64,000 nucleotides of DNA from a filamentous cyanobacterium CCP2 (GTDB lineage: Bacteria; Cyanobacteriota; Cyanobacteriia; Elainellales; Elainellaceae). Positions 37,621 through 47,512 of this stretch are shown in pieces. Location of the stretch: the NCBI GenBank assembly GCA_003003615.1, contig PVWD01000002.1, positions 26,186-90,185 of the forward strand. Reading direction: 5' to 3'. Made by a program: the position numbers and the translations under genes. Position 1 is the first letter of the stretch, and each line of letters starts with the position of its first letter. A model generated the notes under the pieces. The model searched no databases, was not told the origin of the DNA, and saw only the letters and a program-made list of their open reading frames with translations.

Positions 37621-38703
37621 CTATGAACCTAGACAAATTCCTAACCCCCGTGCGGTTCGTACCATTGTGCCGTTAGGGTCAACGGTGCTGTATTGTTCGA
37701 TCGCCTCTTGAATGGGAACGCTAACAATTTGCCGATTCTGCCAAGTGACCATTTGATCAAACTTGCCCTCAGCAATTAGATCTACGGCGGCCACACCAAA
37801 GGACGCTGCGGTAAGGCGATCGAGCGGTGAAGGAATGCCCCCACGCTGAACGTGCCCTAACACCGTGACGCGGGTTTCGGCTCCACTACAGTCTGAAATG
37901 CGATCGGCGAGGTAGTTTCCAATGCCGCCCAGCCGTTTTTCCCCTTGGCACTGGATTTGCGTAATAGATTCACCCGTTTCAGTGCGGACGGCTTCTGCCA
38001 CAACGATCAAACAGAAATTTTGTCCTCTGGTTTGGCGTTCCTGAATCTTTTCGCAAATCTTTTCAATGCTATAGGGAATTTCGGGAATCAAAATCACATC
38101 TGCTCCCCCAGCAATTCCGGCACTGATGGCAATGTGGCCGGCATCTCGCCCCATCACTTCCAAAATCATGACTCGCGAATGGCTAGCCGCCGTGAAGTGC
38201 AGCCGATCGAGGGCTTCTGTCGCAATGTTGACCGCCGTATCAAACCCGATCGATCGTTCTGTAGCCCCCACATCGTTATCAATGGTTTTGGGAATGCCGA
38301 CCAGGTTCCAGTTTCCCTGGTGGGCTAAACGCCGCAAAATGGCCATGCTGCCATCTCCACCGATGCCGATAATGGCATCCAAACCGAGTAGATGATAGCC
38401 CGCCACAATTTCCGCCGATCGATCCGCCACCGTGCCATCCGTCATGGGAAAAGCAAAAGGATTGCCCTTGTTTGTGGTTCCCAACACTGTGCCGCCAATG
38501 GTTAGTAGCGAATCTACTTGAGGAATGTCTAGCATGACTACATCCATCGGACGCTGCATTAATCCTTGCGTAGCCCGACAAATGCCAATCACTTCCCAGT
38601 CGTAGGCTGAAACTGCACGATGCACCACCGCTCGAATCACCGCATTTAAGCCTGCACAATCTCCCCCGCTTGTCAGAATGCCAATGCGTCGATGTCCTCC
38701 CAT
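37621..38703 (-). CDS. pfkA: 6-phosphofructokinase
   Basis: A 360-residue phosphofructokinase, catalysing fructose-6-phosphate to fructose-1,6-bisphosphate in glycolysis. Landmarks: GILTSGGDCAGLNAVIR, the nucleotide loop IGIGGDGSMAILRRL, PKTIDNDV, GFDTAVNIATEALDRLH, VMGRDAGHIA and VLGHVQRGG. The Gly in GGDGS is expected of ATP-dependent enzymes, while PKTIDND carries the Lys also found in diphosphate-dependent ones; this combination occurs in ATP enzymes of the wider family, so ATP is the likelier phosphate donor. Divergent from fbp, which runs the reverse reaction. Confidence 0.93.
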   Translation of the reverse strand: MGGHRRIGILTSGGDCAGLNAVIRAVVHRAVSAYDWEVIGICRATQGLMQRPMDVVMLDIPQVDSLLTIGGTVLGTTNKGNPFAFPMTDGTVADRSAEIVAGYHLLGLDAIIGIGGDGSMAILRRLAHQGNWNLVGIPKTIDNDVGATERSIGFDTAVNIATEALDRLHFTAASHSRVMILEVMGRDAGHIAISAGIAGGADVILIPEIPYSIEKICEKIQERQTRGQNFCLIVVAEAVRTETGESITQIQCQGEKRLGGIGNYLADRISDCSGAETRVTVLGHVQRGGIPSPLDRLTAASFGVAAVDLIAEGKFDQMVTWQNRQIVSVPIQEAIEQYSTVDPNGTMVRTARGLGICLGS

Positions 38704-39015
38704 TTTGCCTCCCGGATGGCTAAACGCTTCCCACTCAAATTTTCATTTGTGATGGTTGACACACATTATCTGCCTGAAGTAGGTTAACCCGATCGCCCTT
38801 GCACGGATTCTTCAAACTTAATGGGTCGATCGCCAAGTTTTGTATCGTTTCGTATCAATTTGATTGCAGTTTAATGCTGATTCGTGCTGAGGAATACCAA
38901 CACAGGCAATTTCATTCCGATTAATTCCGAAGATGAGCTAAAGCTCAGACACCTTCCAAAAATGGCTCCCTATTATAGGAAGGGAAGGGCAGATAATAAC
39001 GGAAGGATAAGTTAT
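38704..39015. promoter_or_regulatory. Divergent promoter region between pfkA and fbp
   Basis: 312 bases between two genes for opposing steps of the same reaction. The fbp reading frame stays open upstream to a GTG at 38884, but the ribosome site GGAAGG at 39001 and the family N-terminus favour the ATG at 39016. No operator can be recognised by eye. Confidence 0.45.
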
Positions 39016-40086
39016 ATGACTCAAATTGAGCAACCGTTAGACATCGATCGTCAATATGTGCTCGATCGGGACTGCACCACCCTGTCACGGCACGTCTTGC
39101 AACAGCTTCAGAGCTTTTCGGCTGATGCCCAGGATTTGAGTGCCCTCATGACTCGGATTGCGCTAGCAGCCAAACTGATTGCCCGTCGCCTCACCAGAGC
39201 CGGACTTGTCGAAGATGCCCTAGGCTTTACCGGACGAACGAATGTCCAGGGTGAATCTGTCAAAAAAATGGATGTCTTTGCCAATCAGGTATTTATTTCT
39301 GTCTTTGAGCAAAGCGGTTTGGTCTGCCGTCTGGCTTCCGAAGAAATGGATCAGCCTTACTACATTCCAGAAAATTGTCCCGTTGGTCGCTACACGCTGC
39401 TTTATGACCCGATCGACGGTTCTTCAAACGTTGATATCAATCTGAACGTTGGATCAATTTTTTCGATTCGGCGACAAGAAGGCGAAGATTTGGATGGGTC
39501 TGCTCAGGACTTACTGCAAGACGGACACAAGCAAATTGCAGCAGGCTATGTACTGTATGGCCCCAGCACCATGCTGGTTTACTCCTTGGGGCGCGGCGTT
39601 CATGCCTTTACCCTAGACCCCAGCCTTGGCGAATTCATTCTATCTACTGAGAATGTGCAAATTCCTGAGCATGGCCCGGTCTACAGCGTCAATGAAGGAA
39701 ATTTCTGGCAGTGGGATGATTCCATTCGCAACTACATTCGCTATGTTCATCGACATGAGGGCTACACGGCTCGCTATAGCGGTGCGTTGGTGGGTGATAT
39801 TCACCGGATTTTGTTCCAGGGTGGGGTTTTCCTGTATCCCGGAACCGTGAAAAAGCCAGAAGGCAAATTGCGCTTGCTCTACGAATCGGCTCCTTTAGCC
39901 TATTTGATTGAACAAGCGGGTGGACGGGCCACCACCGGAACCCAAGAAATTCTAGATGTGATTCCCGAAAAGCTCCATGCTCGGACTCCCCTAGTCATTG
40001 GCAGCAGGGAGGATGTGGCACTGGTTGAGTCCTTTATCCAAGACCATTTGCGAGAACAGCAAGAAACTGTGGTTTCCAGAAGCTAA
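39016..40086 (+). CDS. fbp: Fructose-1,6-bisphosphatase, class I
   Basis: A 356-residue class I FBPase, removing the 1-phosphate from fructose-1,6-bisphosphate in gluconeogenesis and the Calvin cycle. Metal-site motifs: [43 protein letters not shown], and [20 protein letters not shown] with the substrate lysine. SLIGHTLY upstream lies GGAAGG as ribosome site. First gene of a plus-strand run fbp-zwf-opcA, the usual order in cyanobacteria. Confidence 0.96.
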   Translation: MTQIEQPLDIDRQYVLDRDCTTLSRHVLQQLQSFSADAQDLSALMTRIALAAKLIARRLTRAGLVEDALGFTGRTNVQGESVKKMDVFANQVFISVFEQSGLVCRLASEEMDQPYYIPENCPVGRYTLLYDPIDGSSNVDINLNVGSIFSIRRQEGEDLDGSAQDLLQDGHKQIAAGYVLYGPSTMLVYSLGRGVHAFTLDPSLGEFILSTENVQIPEHGPVYSVNEGNFWQWDDSIRNYIRYVHRHEGYTARYSGALVGDIHRILFQGGVFLYPGTVKKPEGKLRLLYESAPLAYLIEQAGGRATTGTQEILDVIPEKLHARTPLVIGSREDVALVESFIQDHLREQQETVVSRS

Positions 40087-40243
40087 GCCAGACTCATTCC
40101 CCGTTTAGGTTTCTTTAATACTCGTTTAATCTCGATCGCCTATGCTAGACCCGCCACTGATTCACGGAACGGATTCGTAGAAATGACTACAGCCAAACCC
40201 CAAGTCACGCCTTAAGGTTAAGGGCTAGGTATTACCAAGAGCA

Positions 40244-40275
40244 TTCCCTACTCCCTACTCCCTACTCTCTACCCC
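40244..40275. repeat. CCCTACT heptamer tract before zwf
   Basis: Four to five tandem CCCTACT units directly upstream of the zwf start (40280), so they replace any Shine-Dalgarno. Same family as at 9621, 29175 and 60044. Confidence 0.75.
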
Positions 40276-40279
40276 AAAC

Positions 40280-41809
40280 ATGATCAATCTAGTTGAAAAT
40301 CCTCTGCGCGTTGGTTTACAGCAAGATCGCGTTCCAGAACCCCAAATTCTCGTTATTTTTGGGGCATCCGGCGACTTAACGCAGCGCAAACTGGTTCCTG
40401 CCCTTTACCAAATGAAGCTGGAACGTCGGCTTCCTCCAGAACTGACGATCGTGGGGGTTGCCCGCCGCGAATGGAGCCATGACTTCTTCCGTGAGCACAT
40501 GCGAGAAGGCATTGAGCAATTTGGTGGTGGATTAGGCAAGGAAGAAATTTGGCAGAGTTTTGCCAAGGGACTGTTTTACTTCCCATCCGATATTGATGAC
40601 CCTGAGGGCTACCAAAAACTCAAGGTGTTCTTAGAAGAACTGGACGGAGAACGGGGAACACGCGGCAATCGGGTGTTTTACCTGGCAGTGGCTCCACGCT
40701 TTTTTCCCGAAGCGATTCGTCAGCTTGGCGATGCGGATATGCTGCCTGACCCTGCAAAACAGCGTTTGGTGATTGAAAAACCGTTTGGGCGCGACCTTAC
40801 CTCTGCCCAGGCTTTGAACCAGGTGGTGAAACAGACCTGTGATGAAAATCAGGTTTACCGGATCGATCACTACCTGGGTAAGGAAACGGTACAAAACCTG
40901 ATGGTATTCCGCTTTGCCAATGCCATTTTTGAGCCGCTGTGGAATCGCCAGTTTGTGGATCACATTCAAATCACGGTGGCGGAAAAGGTGGGGCTAGAAG
41001 GGCGAGCCGGATATTATGAAACCTCTGGGGCCCTACGGGATATGGTGCAAAACCACCTGATGCAGTTGTTTTGCCTGACGGCAATGGAGCCGCCCAACTC
41101 TTTAGATGCCAACAGCATCCGCAATGAGAAGGTGAAGGTTTTGCAGGCAACCCGACTGGCGGATACGGAACGAATCGACATGGCAGCCATTCGCGGTCAA
41201 TATACTTCAGGATGGCGCGATGGCAAGATGGTTCCGGGCTATCGGGAAGAGGAAGGAGCCAGCCCAGAGTCCATTACACCTACCTATGCAGCGGTGAAGC
41301 TTTACATTGACAACTGGCGGTGGAAGGGCGTGCCGATCTACCTTCGCACCGGCAAGCGGATGCCGAAGAAAGTGTCTGAGATTGCGATTCAGTTTAAGGA
41401 AGTGCCGTTTTTGATGTTTCAGTCGGCATCGAAGCAGGCAAATCCGAACGTTTTGGCGATGCGAATTCAGCCGGATGAAGGAATTTCGATGCGGTTTGAG
41501 GTGAAAACGCCGGGAACTTCGCTACGGACGCGATCGGTGGAAATGGATTTCCGTTACGATACAGCTTTTGGTCAGGCGAATACCGATGCCTATGCCCGCT
41601 TGCTGGTGGACTGTATGCTGGGCGACCCGACGCTGTTTACCCGTGGGGATGAAGTAGAGGCTTCCTGGCGAATTCTCACCCCCTTGCTCAATACCTGGGA
41701 AACGCCTGCCCCTCCTGAATCCATTCCGCTATACGAAGCTGGAACATGGGGCCCGATCGAAGCTGAACTGTTACTGAATCGGGATGGTCGTCGCTGGCGG
41801 AGGCTTTAG
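40280..41809 (+). CDS. zwf: Glucose-6-phosphate 1-dehydrogenase
   Basis: A 509-residue dehydrogenase that commits glucose-6-phosphate to the oxidative pentose phosphate path and makes NADPH. Landmarks: the nucleotide fold [20 protein letters not shown], the signature [16 protein letters not shown] (with the catalytic His-containing segment), the substrate loop [11 protein letters not shown] and the C-terminal [19 protein letters not shown] heptamer tract sits immediately before the ATG, so its translation start lacks a normal ribosome site. Followed 76 bases later by its activator opcA. Confidence 0.96.
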   Translation: MINLVENPLRVGLQQDRVPEPQILVIFGASGDLTQRKLVPALYQMKLERRLPPELTIVGVARREWSHDFFREHMREGIEQFGGGLGKEEIWQSFAKGLFYFPSDIDDPEGYQKLKVFLEELDGERGTRGNRVFYLAVAPRFFPEAIRQLGDADMLPDPAKQRLVIEKPFGRDLTSAQALNQVVKQTCDENQVYRIDHYLGKETVQNLMVFRFANAIFEPLWNRQFVDHIQITVAEKVGLEGRAGYYETSGALRDMVQNHLMQLFCLTAMEPPNSLDANSIRNEKVKVLQATRLADTERIDMAAIRGQYTSGWRDGKMVPGYREEEGASPESITPTYAAVKLYIDNWRWKGVPIYLRTGKRMPKKVSEIAIQFKEVPFLMFQSASKQANPNVLAMRIQPDEGISMRFEVKTPGTSLRTRSVEMDFRYDTAFGQANTDAYARLLVDCMLGDPTLFTRGDEVEASWRILTPLLNTWETPAPPESIPLYEAGTWGPIEAELLLNRDGRRWRRL

Positions 41810-41885
41810 AAACACGTTAAAGGCAGCAAATTACGTAAGTTACACAGACTTTTAAACGCAATCATTCTTACAACACATCACGCCC

Positions 41886-43226
41886 ATGACTACTACACCA
41901 CTTGTCACCTTACAACAACCCAAAGATATTTCGGTTAGCGAAATCGAGGCGGAACTGAGTCAAATTTGGCATACCCAACAGGGGGATAAAGGTGCTCCTG
42001 TGGCCATCCGAGCTTCCACCTTTAGCATGGTGGTTTACGAGCCAGAAGAGTTCCAGCGATTGTTGGCGGTGCTGGGCTTTTACAAAGGGCCGATCGACGG
42101 GGTGAATGATGCCGCCCAAAAAGAAGCCGTTTGGGCAGCGCAGAAAGCCTATGGACTGCGGCTCACCGGACGAATTGATACTGAAACGCTAGCCAGACTT
42201 CGGGAGGAAGCCGCAAAGCTGCCCCTGGAAAAGTTGAAGTATTCTAATTTGGACAATCGCGGCTATGGCATCAGTGAGGCGATCGCGGTGCAAAATCCCT
42301 GCCGTATCATCACACTCTGCCCTGAGTTTGGTAAAGATGAAGGCGTAACGGCTCAAGTGTCAGCCTATTGTCCGATCGAAAAAACCAGTTCGGGAGGAAG
42401 CCTGATCTGCTGTGAATACATCACCCTGCGCGGCACCAAGGATGCCCTGAACCGGGTGGGAAACACCGTTTCATCCTTGCTGATTCCAGGATTGCCCAAG
42501 TTTGCCTGGTGGAAAGCCACACCAAACCTGGAACAAGATCTGTTCAACAAGCTGAAGGAAACTTGCAACTGCATCATCTTGGATTCCTCTTTCTTTAGTG
42601 ATTCAGAAGCAGAATTCCTCAAAATTCAACAGCTCATTGAAGAAGATACTTATGTTGCTGATTTGAACTGGCATCGCCTATCTGCTTGGCAGGAACTCAC
42701 TGCTGCCGCCTTTGACCCACCGGAACGCCGATCGTCTTTAGGAGAAATCGATCGGATTTCGATCGACTACGAAAAGGGAAATGCTGCCCAAGCCTTGATG
42801 TATTTGGGCTGGTTTGCTAGCCGCTTAGAATGGAAACCTGTTTCCTACCAAGAAACCGGAGGGGACTACGACCTCAGGCACATCTACTTCAAAGGTTCCA
42901 ACGGGATAGATATTGAAGCAGAACTAGCAGCCATTCCAACAGCGGATGCAGGCGAAATTGTGGGTGACTTAACCGGACTACGCCTCAATTCCACAAATCT
43001 GGATGCAAATTGCTGCACGATTCTCTGTTCGGAAACCACAGGCTGTATGCGGATGGAGGCAGGCGGCAGTGCCCAAAGCTGTCGGACTGAACAAGTAACT
43101 TCCACCAGTGACCAAAAGGCGGAGTTCCTGCTGAGCCAGCAATTACAGCGTTGGGGACGTGACCCGCTCTATGAAGAGAGCATGGCTGTGATTGCTCAAA
43201 TTTTGGAACTGAAGCACCGCAGTTAG
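41886..43226 (+). CDS. opcA: OpcA, allosteric effector of glucose-6-phosphate dehydrogenase
   Basis: A 446-residue protein that helps G6PDH assemble and stay active in cyanobacteria, especially in the dark. The OpcA core covers about residues 90-430 (NPCRIITLCPE, AYCPIEKTSSGGSLICCEYI, TLRGTKDALNRVGNTVSSLL, LSAWQELTAAAF, SRLEWKPVSY). The N-terminal part (about residues 50-100, FQRLLAVLGFYKGPIDGVND...) reads like a peptidoglycan-binding-type repeat (GFYKGPIDGVND), an unusual addition for a cytosolic regulator but seen in related cyanobacterial OpcA. Many cysteines fit redox sensing by thioredoxin. It completes the fbp-zwf-opcA operon. Confidence 0.93.
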   Translation: MTTTPLVTLQQPKDISVSEIEAELSQIWHTQQGDKGAPVAIRASTFSMVVYEPEEFQRLLAVLGFYKGPIDGVNDAAQKEAVWAAQKAYGLRLTGRIDTETLARLREEAAKLPLEKLKYSNLDNRGYGISEAIAVQNPCRIITLCPEFGKDEGVTAQVSAYCPIEKTSSGGSLICCEYITLRGTKDALNRVGNTVSSLLIPGLPKFAWWKATPNLEQDLFNKLKETCNCIILDSSFFSDSEAEFLKIQQLIEEDTYVADLNWHRLSAWQELTAAAFDPPERRSSLGEIDRISIDYEKGNAAQALMYLGWFASRLEWKPVSYQETGGDYDLRHIYFKGSNGIDIEAELAAIPTADAGEIVGDLTGLRLNSTNLDANCCTILCSETTGCMRMEAGGSAQSCRTEQVTSTSDQKAEFLLSQQLQRWGRDPLYEESMAVIAQILELKHRS

Positions 43227-43308
43227 GACGCGCGTTCAGTGTTTAGGACTGACGCACTTCGCACCCGAAAATCAATTTCCGGCTCAACGCTCAAGTCCGT
43301 TGAAACAG

Positions 43309-43406
43309 GGTGTATCCCACTTTTACATTTCCATGACAAATCCCTCACTGGCAGGCAAGATGCCTGCGCTACGGAAAACGATCCATTTGCATCAATGGGA
43401 TGCTCC
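43309..43406. repeat. 98-base dispersed repeat, copy 1
   Basis: Matches 59861-59958 with about seven differences in 98 bases, no gaps. The centre contains the palindrome GCAGGCAAGATGCCTGC. Same orientation in both copies. Confidence 0.85.
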
Positions 43407-43553
43407 GTTGAAAAAGGCTCCAACCGTTCCAATAACCCATTTATGGTAGTTAAAAGTTGAATCCGGTAATGGGGCAAGATTTCCATCCCATAAGACAATT
43501 ACCCCATTATTTTCTTAGCTTCCATCAATGGGTTTAGCTTTTAGCTTGAGATT

Positions 43554-43580
43554 ATGGAAGTTAAGAATTTAATCGGGTAA
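43554..43580. repeat. End fragment of the ATGGAAGTTAAGAATTTAAT repeat
   Basis: Nearly identical to 59796-59820, the left end of the complete element there. A related, more diverged piece occurs at about 43443-43470. Confidence 0.6.
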
Positions 43581-43636
43581 TTTGTAGTGCAAGCATTTTG
43601 CCTGTTTGGGGGTCAACCATTGGCTGAGCCTGTTTT

Positions 43637-45052
43637 TCACCGAATCAGCTTTCTTAATTTCTCCAGCTTTCCTTCATAGGGCGCATAGCGGATGTCAAAG
43701 TCAAGCCAGAAGGGTTTGAAAAAGACGCTCTTGCGGTGAGAAAAAGTATCGAAACTAGCTTTGCCGTGATAGCAGCCAATGCCGCTGTCACCCACTCCGC
43801 CAAAGGGAAGTTCAGTTACACCAATCTGCATGATGGTGTCATTGATGCACACACCACCCGATGAGGTTTCGCGTAAAACTTGCTGCTGCAATTGTTTATT
43901 GTGAGTGAATAGGTAAAGAGCAAGGGGCTTGGGTCGGCGATTAATCTGCTCGATCGCCTCGGCAATATTGTCGTATTCCAGAATCGGCAAAATGGGCCCA
44001 AAGATTTCATCTTGCATGATGGGATCATTCCAAGTGACTTGATCCATCACGGTTGGTGCAATGTAGCGATCGTCTAAATTAGTTTCACCACCGATGATCA
44101 CTTTGCTGGAATCTAATAAATCAGCGAGTCGAGCACAATGTTTATGGCTCACAATCCGAGCATAGTCCTGGCTGTGGGCCGGATCGTCTCCATAAAATTC
44201 CTGAAGGTTGGCTCGAATGCCATCAATTAAGGCAGATTTAATGCGGCGATCGACCAGTAAATAGTCAGGAGCGATGCAAGTTTGTCCAGCGTTCAAAAAT
44301 TTGCCCCAGGTAATGCGCTTTGCCGTCGTTTTGATGTCCGTATCTTGATCAACAATGCAAGGGCTTTTGCCTCCCAGTTCCAGGGTGACGGGGGTTAACT
44401 GTTTAGCGGCTGCCTGCATCACAATTTTGCCGATCGCCGTTCCACCTGTGAAAAAGATGTGATCAAATTTTTCCTCTAAGACCGCCTGGCTCACTTCCAC
44501 GCCGCCCTCCACCACTGCCACATAGTCCGGGTCAAATGTTTTCTCGATGAGTTCAGCAATTACCCTGGAGGTATGAGGAGCCACTTCAGACGGTTTGAGC
44601 AAAGCACAGTTTCCCGCGCTAATCGCCCCCACTAACGGTGAAATTGCCAACTGCAACGGATAGTTCCAGGGTGAAATGATCAGCACAACTCCCAGTGGCT
44701 CTGCATACACTCTGGCTCTTCCTGGCATTTGAGTGAGCGGCACCGATACCCTTTTCGGTTTGGCCCAACTGCGTAGATGCTTAATGGCATGATCCACTTC
44801 CTGGATCACCCCAACTTCCGTTAAAAATGCCTCATATCCTGGCTTGTGCAGATCGGCTTTAAGAGCCTCCAGAATCGCTGCTTCGTGGTCTTTGATTGCC
44901 TGTCGGAGTTTTTTAAGCTGAGCCAGACGAAACTCGACATCTTTTGTTTTGCCCGTATTAAAAAACGATCGCTGAGCCTGTACCAACTGATGAATGCGAT
45001 CGGAAATGTGCTCAGGGGTTTGGCTGGTCAAATCAGAGGCAAACTGCACCAT
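43637..45052 (-). CDS. Aldehyde dehydrogenase (class 3/fatty-aldehyde type)
   Basis: A 471-residue NAD(P)-dependent aldehyde dehydrogenase. The catalytic Cys is in NAGQTCIAPDYLL, the general-base Glu in VTLELGGKSPCIV, and the cofactor loop in FFTGGTAIGKIVMQAAAK. ISPWNYPLQLAISPLVGA is typical. The length near 470 and the C-terminal hydrophobic end FWLDFDIRYAPYEGKL place it with class 3 enzymes, such as the cyanobacterial fatty-aldehyde dehydrogenase that makes free fatty acids. Substrate not certain. It stands alone, convergent with opcA across a repeat-rich gap. Confidence 0.92.
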   Translation of the reverse strand: MVQFASDLTSQTPEHISDRIHQLVQAQRSFFNTGKTKDVEFRLAQLKKLRQAIKDHEAAILEALKADLHKPGYEAFLTEVGVIQEVDHAIKHLRSWAKPKRVSVPLTQMPGRARVYAEPLGVVLIISPWNYPLQLAISPLVGAISAGNCALLKPSEVAPHTSRVIAELIEKTFDPDYVAVVEGGVEVSQAVLEEKFDHIFFTGGTAIGKIVMQAAAKQLTPVTLELGGKSPCIVDQDTDIKTTAKRITWGKFLNAGQTCIAPDYLLVDRRIKSALIDGIRANLQEFYGDDPAHSQDYARIVSHKHCARLADLLDSSKVIIGGETNLDDRYIAPTVMDQVTWNDPIMQDEIFGPILPILEYDNIAEAIEQINRRPKPLALYLFTHNKQLQQQVLRETSSGGVCINDTIMQIGVTELPFGGVGDSGIGCYHGKASFDTFSHRKSVFFKPFWLDFDIRYAPYEGKLEKLRKLIR

Positions 45053-45221
45053 GCAAAATAAGTCTCCTAAAAAATGTCAAGCTTTACCACGTTCGGCTTT
45101 ACTTTTCTTAGCGTAACTTTTCCCAGCATCACTTTTCTCAGCCCTCTATTTTCTCCCCCTTCCCTTCCTATACAGACGTAACATTTCGCGCCTCTCCTCC
45201 CCTCTCCCTCCTCCTGGCTCC

Positions 45222-45614
45222 TTACCCCTTAACCGCAATACACTCGATTTCAACCCGCACATCTTTAGGCAACCGAGCCACCTCCACGCAAGCCCGTGCT
45301 GGAGCCGTGGCCGCTTCAAAATGTTGCGCGTAGACCGCGTTCATTGCCGCGAAATCATTCATGTCTGCCAAAAAGACTGTTGTTTTGACAACTTCTCCCA
45401 TTGTGACTCCGGCAGCCTGCAAGATTGCCTTAAGGTTGGTGAATACTTGCTCTGTTTGCTGGGCCACATCCTCGCCACCGACGATCGCCCCAGTATGGGG
45501 ATCAAGGGGGATCTGACCTGCCACAAAAACCAGTTCGCCTGAAGCGACGATCGCCTGGTTATATGGGCCAACGGGAGCAGGGGCATGTTCAGTGCGAACG
45601 ATTTGATGAGTCAT
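45222..45614 (-). CDS. ridA: RidA family enamine/imine deaminase
   Basis: A 130-residue RidA (YjgF) protein, which deaminates reactive 2-aminoacrylate-type intermediates. Motifs: [60 protein letters not shown] and the C-terminal [20 protein letters not shown], whose Arg in PARACVEV binds the substrate carboxylate. Complete length. Not obviously in an operon. Confidence 0.95.
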   Translation of the reverse strand: MTHQIVRTEHAPAPVGPYNQAIVASGELVFVAGQIPLDPHTGAIVGGEDVAQQTEQVFTNLKAILQAAGVTMGEVVKTTVFLADMNDFAAMNAVYAQHFEAATAPARACVEVARLPKDVRVEIECIAVKG

Positions 45615-46297
45615 GGTTAGCGCGAAGTAAAGAATTGGGGGTAAAATTTCCTTTTCATAGAGTACACCGTAGATCTTCCCTTAGATCTTCCTTTAAGTGC
45701 CTGTTCTCCCCCGATTGAGTGAAATTTGAGGCTTTGCGCGAATCTGCTGAAGGAATTGTCAAGGCAAATGTTAGACTGTTGATGTCCATAAGTTTCAAAA
45801 GGTTGCGGTACGTTGAAACTTTTTTCCCAATTTGGATTTTACGGGGTACTGCTGTGGTACCTGGAAATGAAGTTACAGCGTAGACGGCTGACGATTCCTG
45901 CCCTATCTTGGGTTGATCGTTGTGAAGGGCCAAGTATGTACTGATCGACCTGTAACTGTAGGTTTGCGGGCGGCAAATAGCTTCGCTTTCATTGGCTATT
46001 TCGTTGTGTATTCCCTTAGCGAATTGCTCTGCAAACTCGGTCGATCGCTGCCTTTTCAGGGTTTTAAAAATGATTGGTTAGCAAGGGTTATTTTGGTTTA
46101 GCCACCCTTGGTAGGTCAATTTGCCAAACTCAAGGCATTTTCAGGTTTGCTTGCGGATTCCCACGTCTGGTGAATCTGCTCGTTAGACCTGCGGCTTGAT
46201 TGGGCAACTTTCCAATAGAGGATGCCTGCGGGCATTTCCTACCGCTGTACTTCTTCTTTTTTATGTACTTCGATCGCAACGATTCAGGAGATCAACC
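45615..46297. other. Long intergenic region upstream of the deoxyhypusine-synthase-like gene
   Basis: About 680 bases between divergent ridA and the DHS-like gene, so it should contain both promoters. Two short frames here (45655-45933 minus; 45913-46101 plus) have no family features. No repeat or structured element recognised. Confidence 0.35.
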
Positions 46298-47512
46298 ATG
46301 TCTAAAGTGCTTAGCCACAAGATCGCACCCGCCCCCATGCCCACGGAAATCAATGTTGTAGACTTGATTGATGGTTACTTCACCGCCTATAACTCGGCTC
46401 GGTTGCGCGAAATTTGCCATTTACTCAGCCGTGAGGTGATGCAGGAAGGTGTGACGGTGGCAGTCAGCTTGTCTGGAGCGATGACCCCTGCGGGTTTTGG
46501 GGTTTCAGTGTTGGCTCCGCTGATCCGCAATGGCTTTATTGATTGGATGATTAGCACCGGGGCAAACCTTTACCACGACCTGCACTATGGGTTAGGGATG
46601 GATTTGTATGCCAGCCACCCATTTGTGGATGATGTGAAACTGCGCCAGGAAGGCCGCATTCGGATTTATGACATTGTGTTTGGCTACGATGTGCTGCTGG
46701 AAACTGATGCATTTATCCGCGAATTGCTGAAGGCGGAACCCTTCCAGAAGCGCATGGGAACAGCCGAGTTTCACTATTTGCTTGGAAAATATATCAATGC
46801 AGTGGAAAAGCAGTTGGGTGTGAAGAATCCCTGTTTGCTCTCTACAGCTTATGAGTGTGGAGTTCCGATCTACACCTCTTCTCCTGGAGATAGCTCGATC
46901 GGCATGAACGTAGCGGCTTTGGCTCTGGAAGGGTCTCAACTGGCGATCGACCCGATGCTGGATGTAAATGAAACGGCGGCAATTGCCTATGCGGCGCGGG
47001 AGTCGGGAATTCCAGATGTGGAAGGTAAGAGTGCTGCTGTAATTATTGGCGGTGGCAGCCCGAAGAACTTCTTGCTGCAAACTCAGCCCCAGTTACACGA
47101 AGTATTGGGTCTAGAAGAAAGAGGACACGATTACTTTGTTCAAATCACGGATGCCCGTCCGGATACGGGTGGACTGTCTGGGGCAACCCCCGCAGAGGCA
47201 GTGAGCTGGGGCAAGGTTGATCCGGAAGAACTGCCCAGTACGATCGTTTGCTACACCGACAGCACGATCGCTCTGCCGATTATGACGGCCTATGTGATGA
47301 GTCAGTGTGCCCCTCGTCCTCTGAAGCGGCTTTACGATCGACGGGAAGAACTGCTCGATCGGATGCGGATGGATTATTTTGCTGCCAAGCTCAGACAGCC
47401 GGAACAGCCGACTGTTTCCGTTGCTCAAACGGTGACAAAAGAGGCGATCGAGCGGGAACCTGTAATTGCAACTTATCCTTGCGGTACGCCGATCCGTAAT
47501 GGGCGGAAGTAG
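46298..47512 (+). CDS. Deoxyhypusine-synthase-like enzyme (probable homospermidine synthase type)
   Basis: A 404-residue protein of the deoxyhypusine synthase family. The family core: GAMTPAGFGVSVLAPLIRNG, MISTGANLYHDLHYGLG, YHDLHYGLG, SPGDSSIGMNVAAL, and ATPAEAVSWGKV. The lysine of AVSWGKV is the catalytic lysine in eukaryotic DHS. Bacteria lack the eIF5A acceptor, and bacterial members are thought to join putrescine and spermidine-derived aminobutyl groups, giving homospermidine or a similar polyamine. The start at 46298 is set by CAGGAG seven bases upstream; the frame is open further upstream without homology-like content. Confidence 0.85.
   Translation: MSKVLSHKIAPAPMPTEINVVDLIDGYFTAYNSARLREICHLLSREVMQEGVTVAVSLSGAMTPAGFGVSVLAPLIRNGFIDWMISTGANLYHDLHYGLGMDLYASHPFVDDVKLRQEGRIRIYDIVFGYDVLLETDAFIRELLKAEPFQKRMGTAEFHYLLGKYINAVEKQLGVKNPCLLSTAYECGVPIYTSSPGDSSIGMNVAALALEGSQLAIDPMLDVNETAAIAYAARESGIPDVEGKSAAVIIGGGSPKNFLLQTQPQLHEVLGLEERGHDYFVQITDARPDTGGLSGATPAEAVSWGKVDPEELPSTIVCYTDSTIALPIMTAYVMSQCAPRPLKRLYDRREELLDRMRMDYFAAKLRQPEQPTVSVAQTVTKEAIEREPVIATYPCGTPIRNGRK

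Larger units (their letters stand above)
43227..43636. other. opcA-aldehyde dehydrogenase intergenic region with dispersed repeats
   Basis: About 410 bases between convergent genes. It holds a 98-base copy of a dispersed repeat (43309-43406), a partial relative of the ATGGAAGTTAA element (about 43443-43524) and another 27-base piece (43554-43580). No gene. It also lies where terminators for both genes are expected, though none stands out. Confidence 0.55.

Noticed and set aside
45655..46101. Two short ORFs upstream of the DHS-like gene
   Set aside because: No homology-like motifs or ribosome sites; treated as leader sequence.
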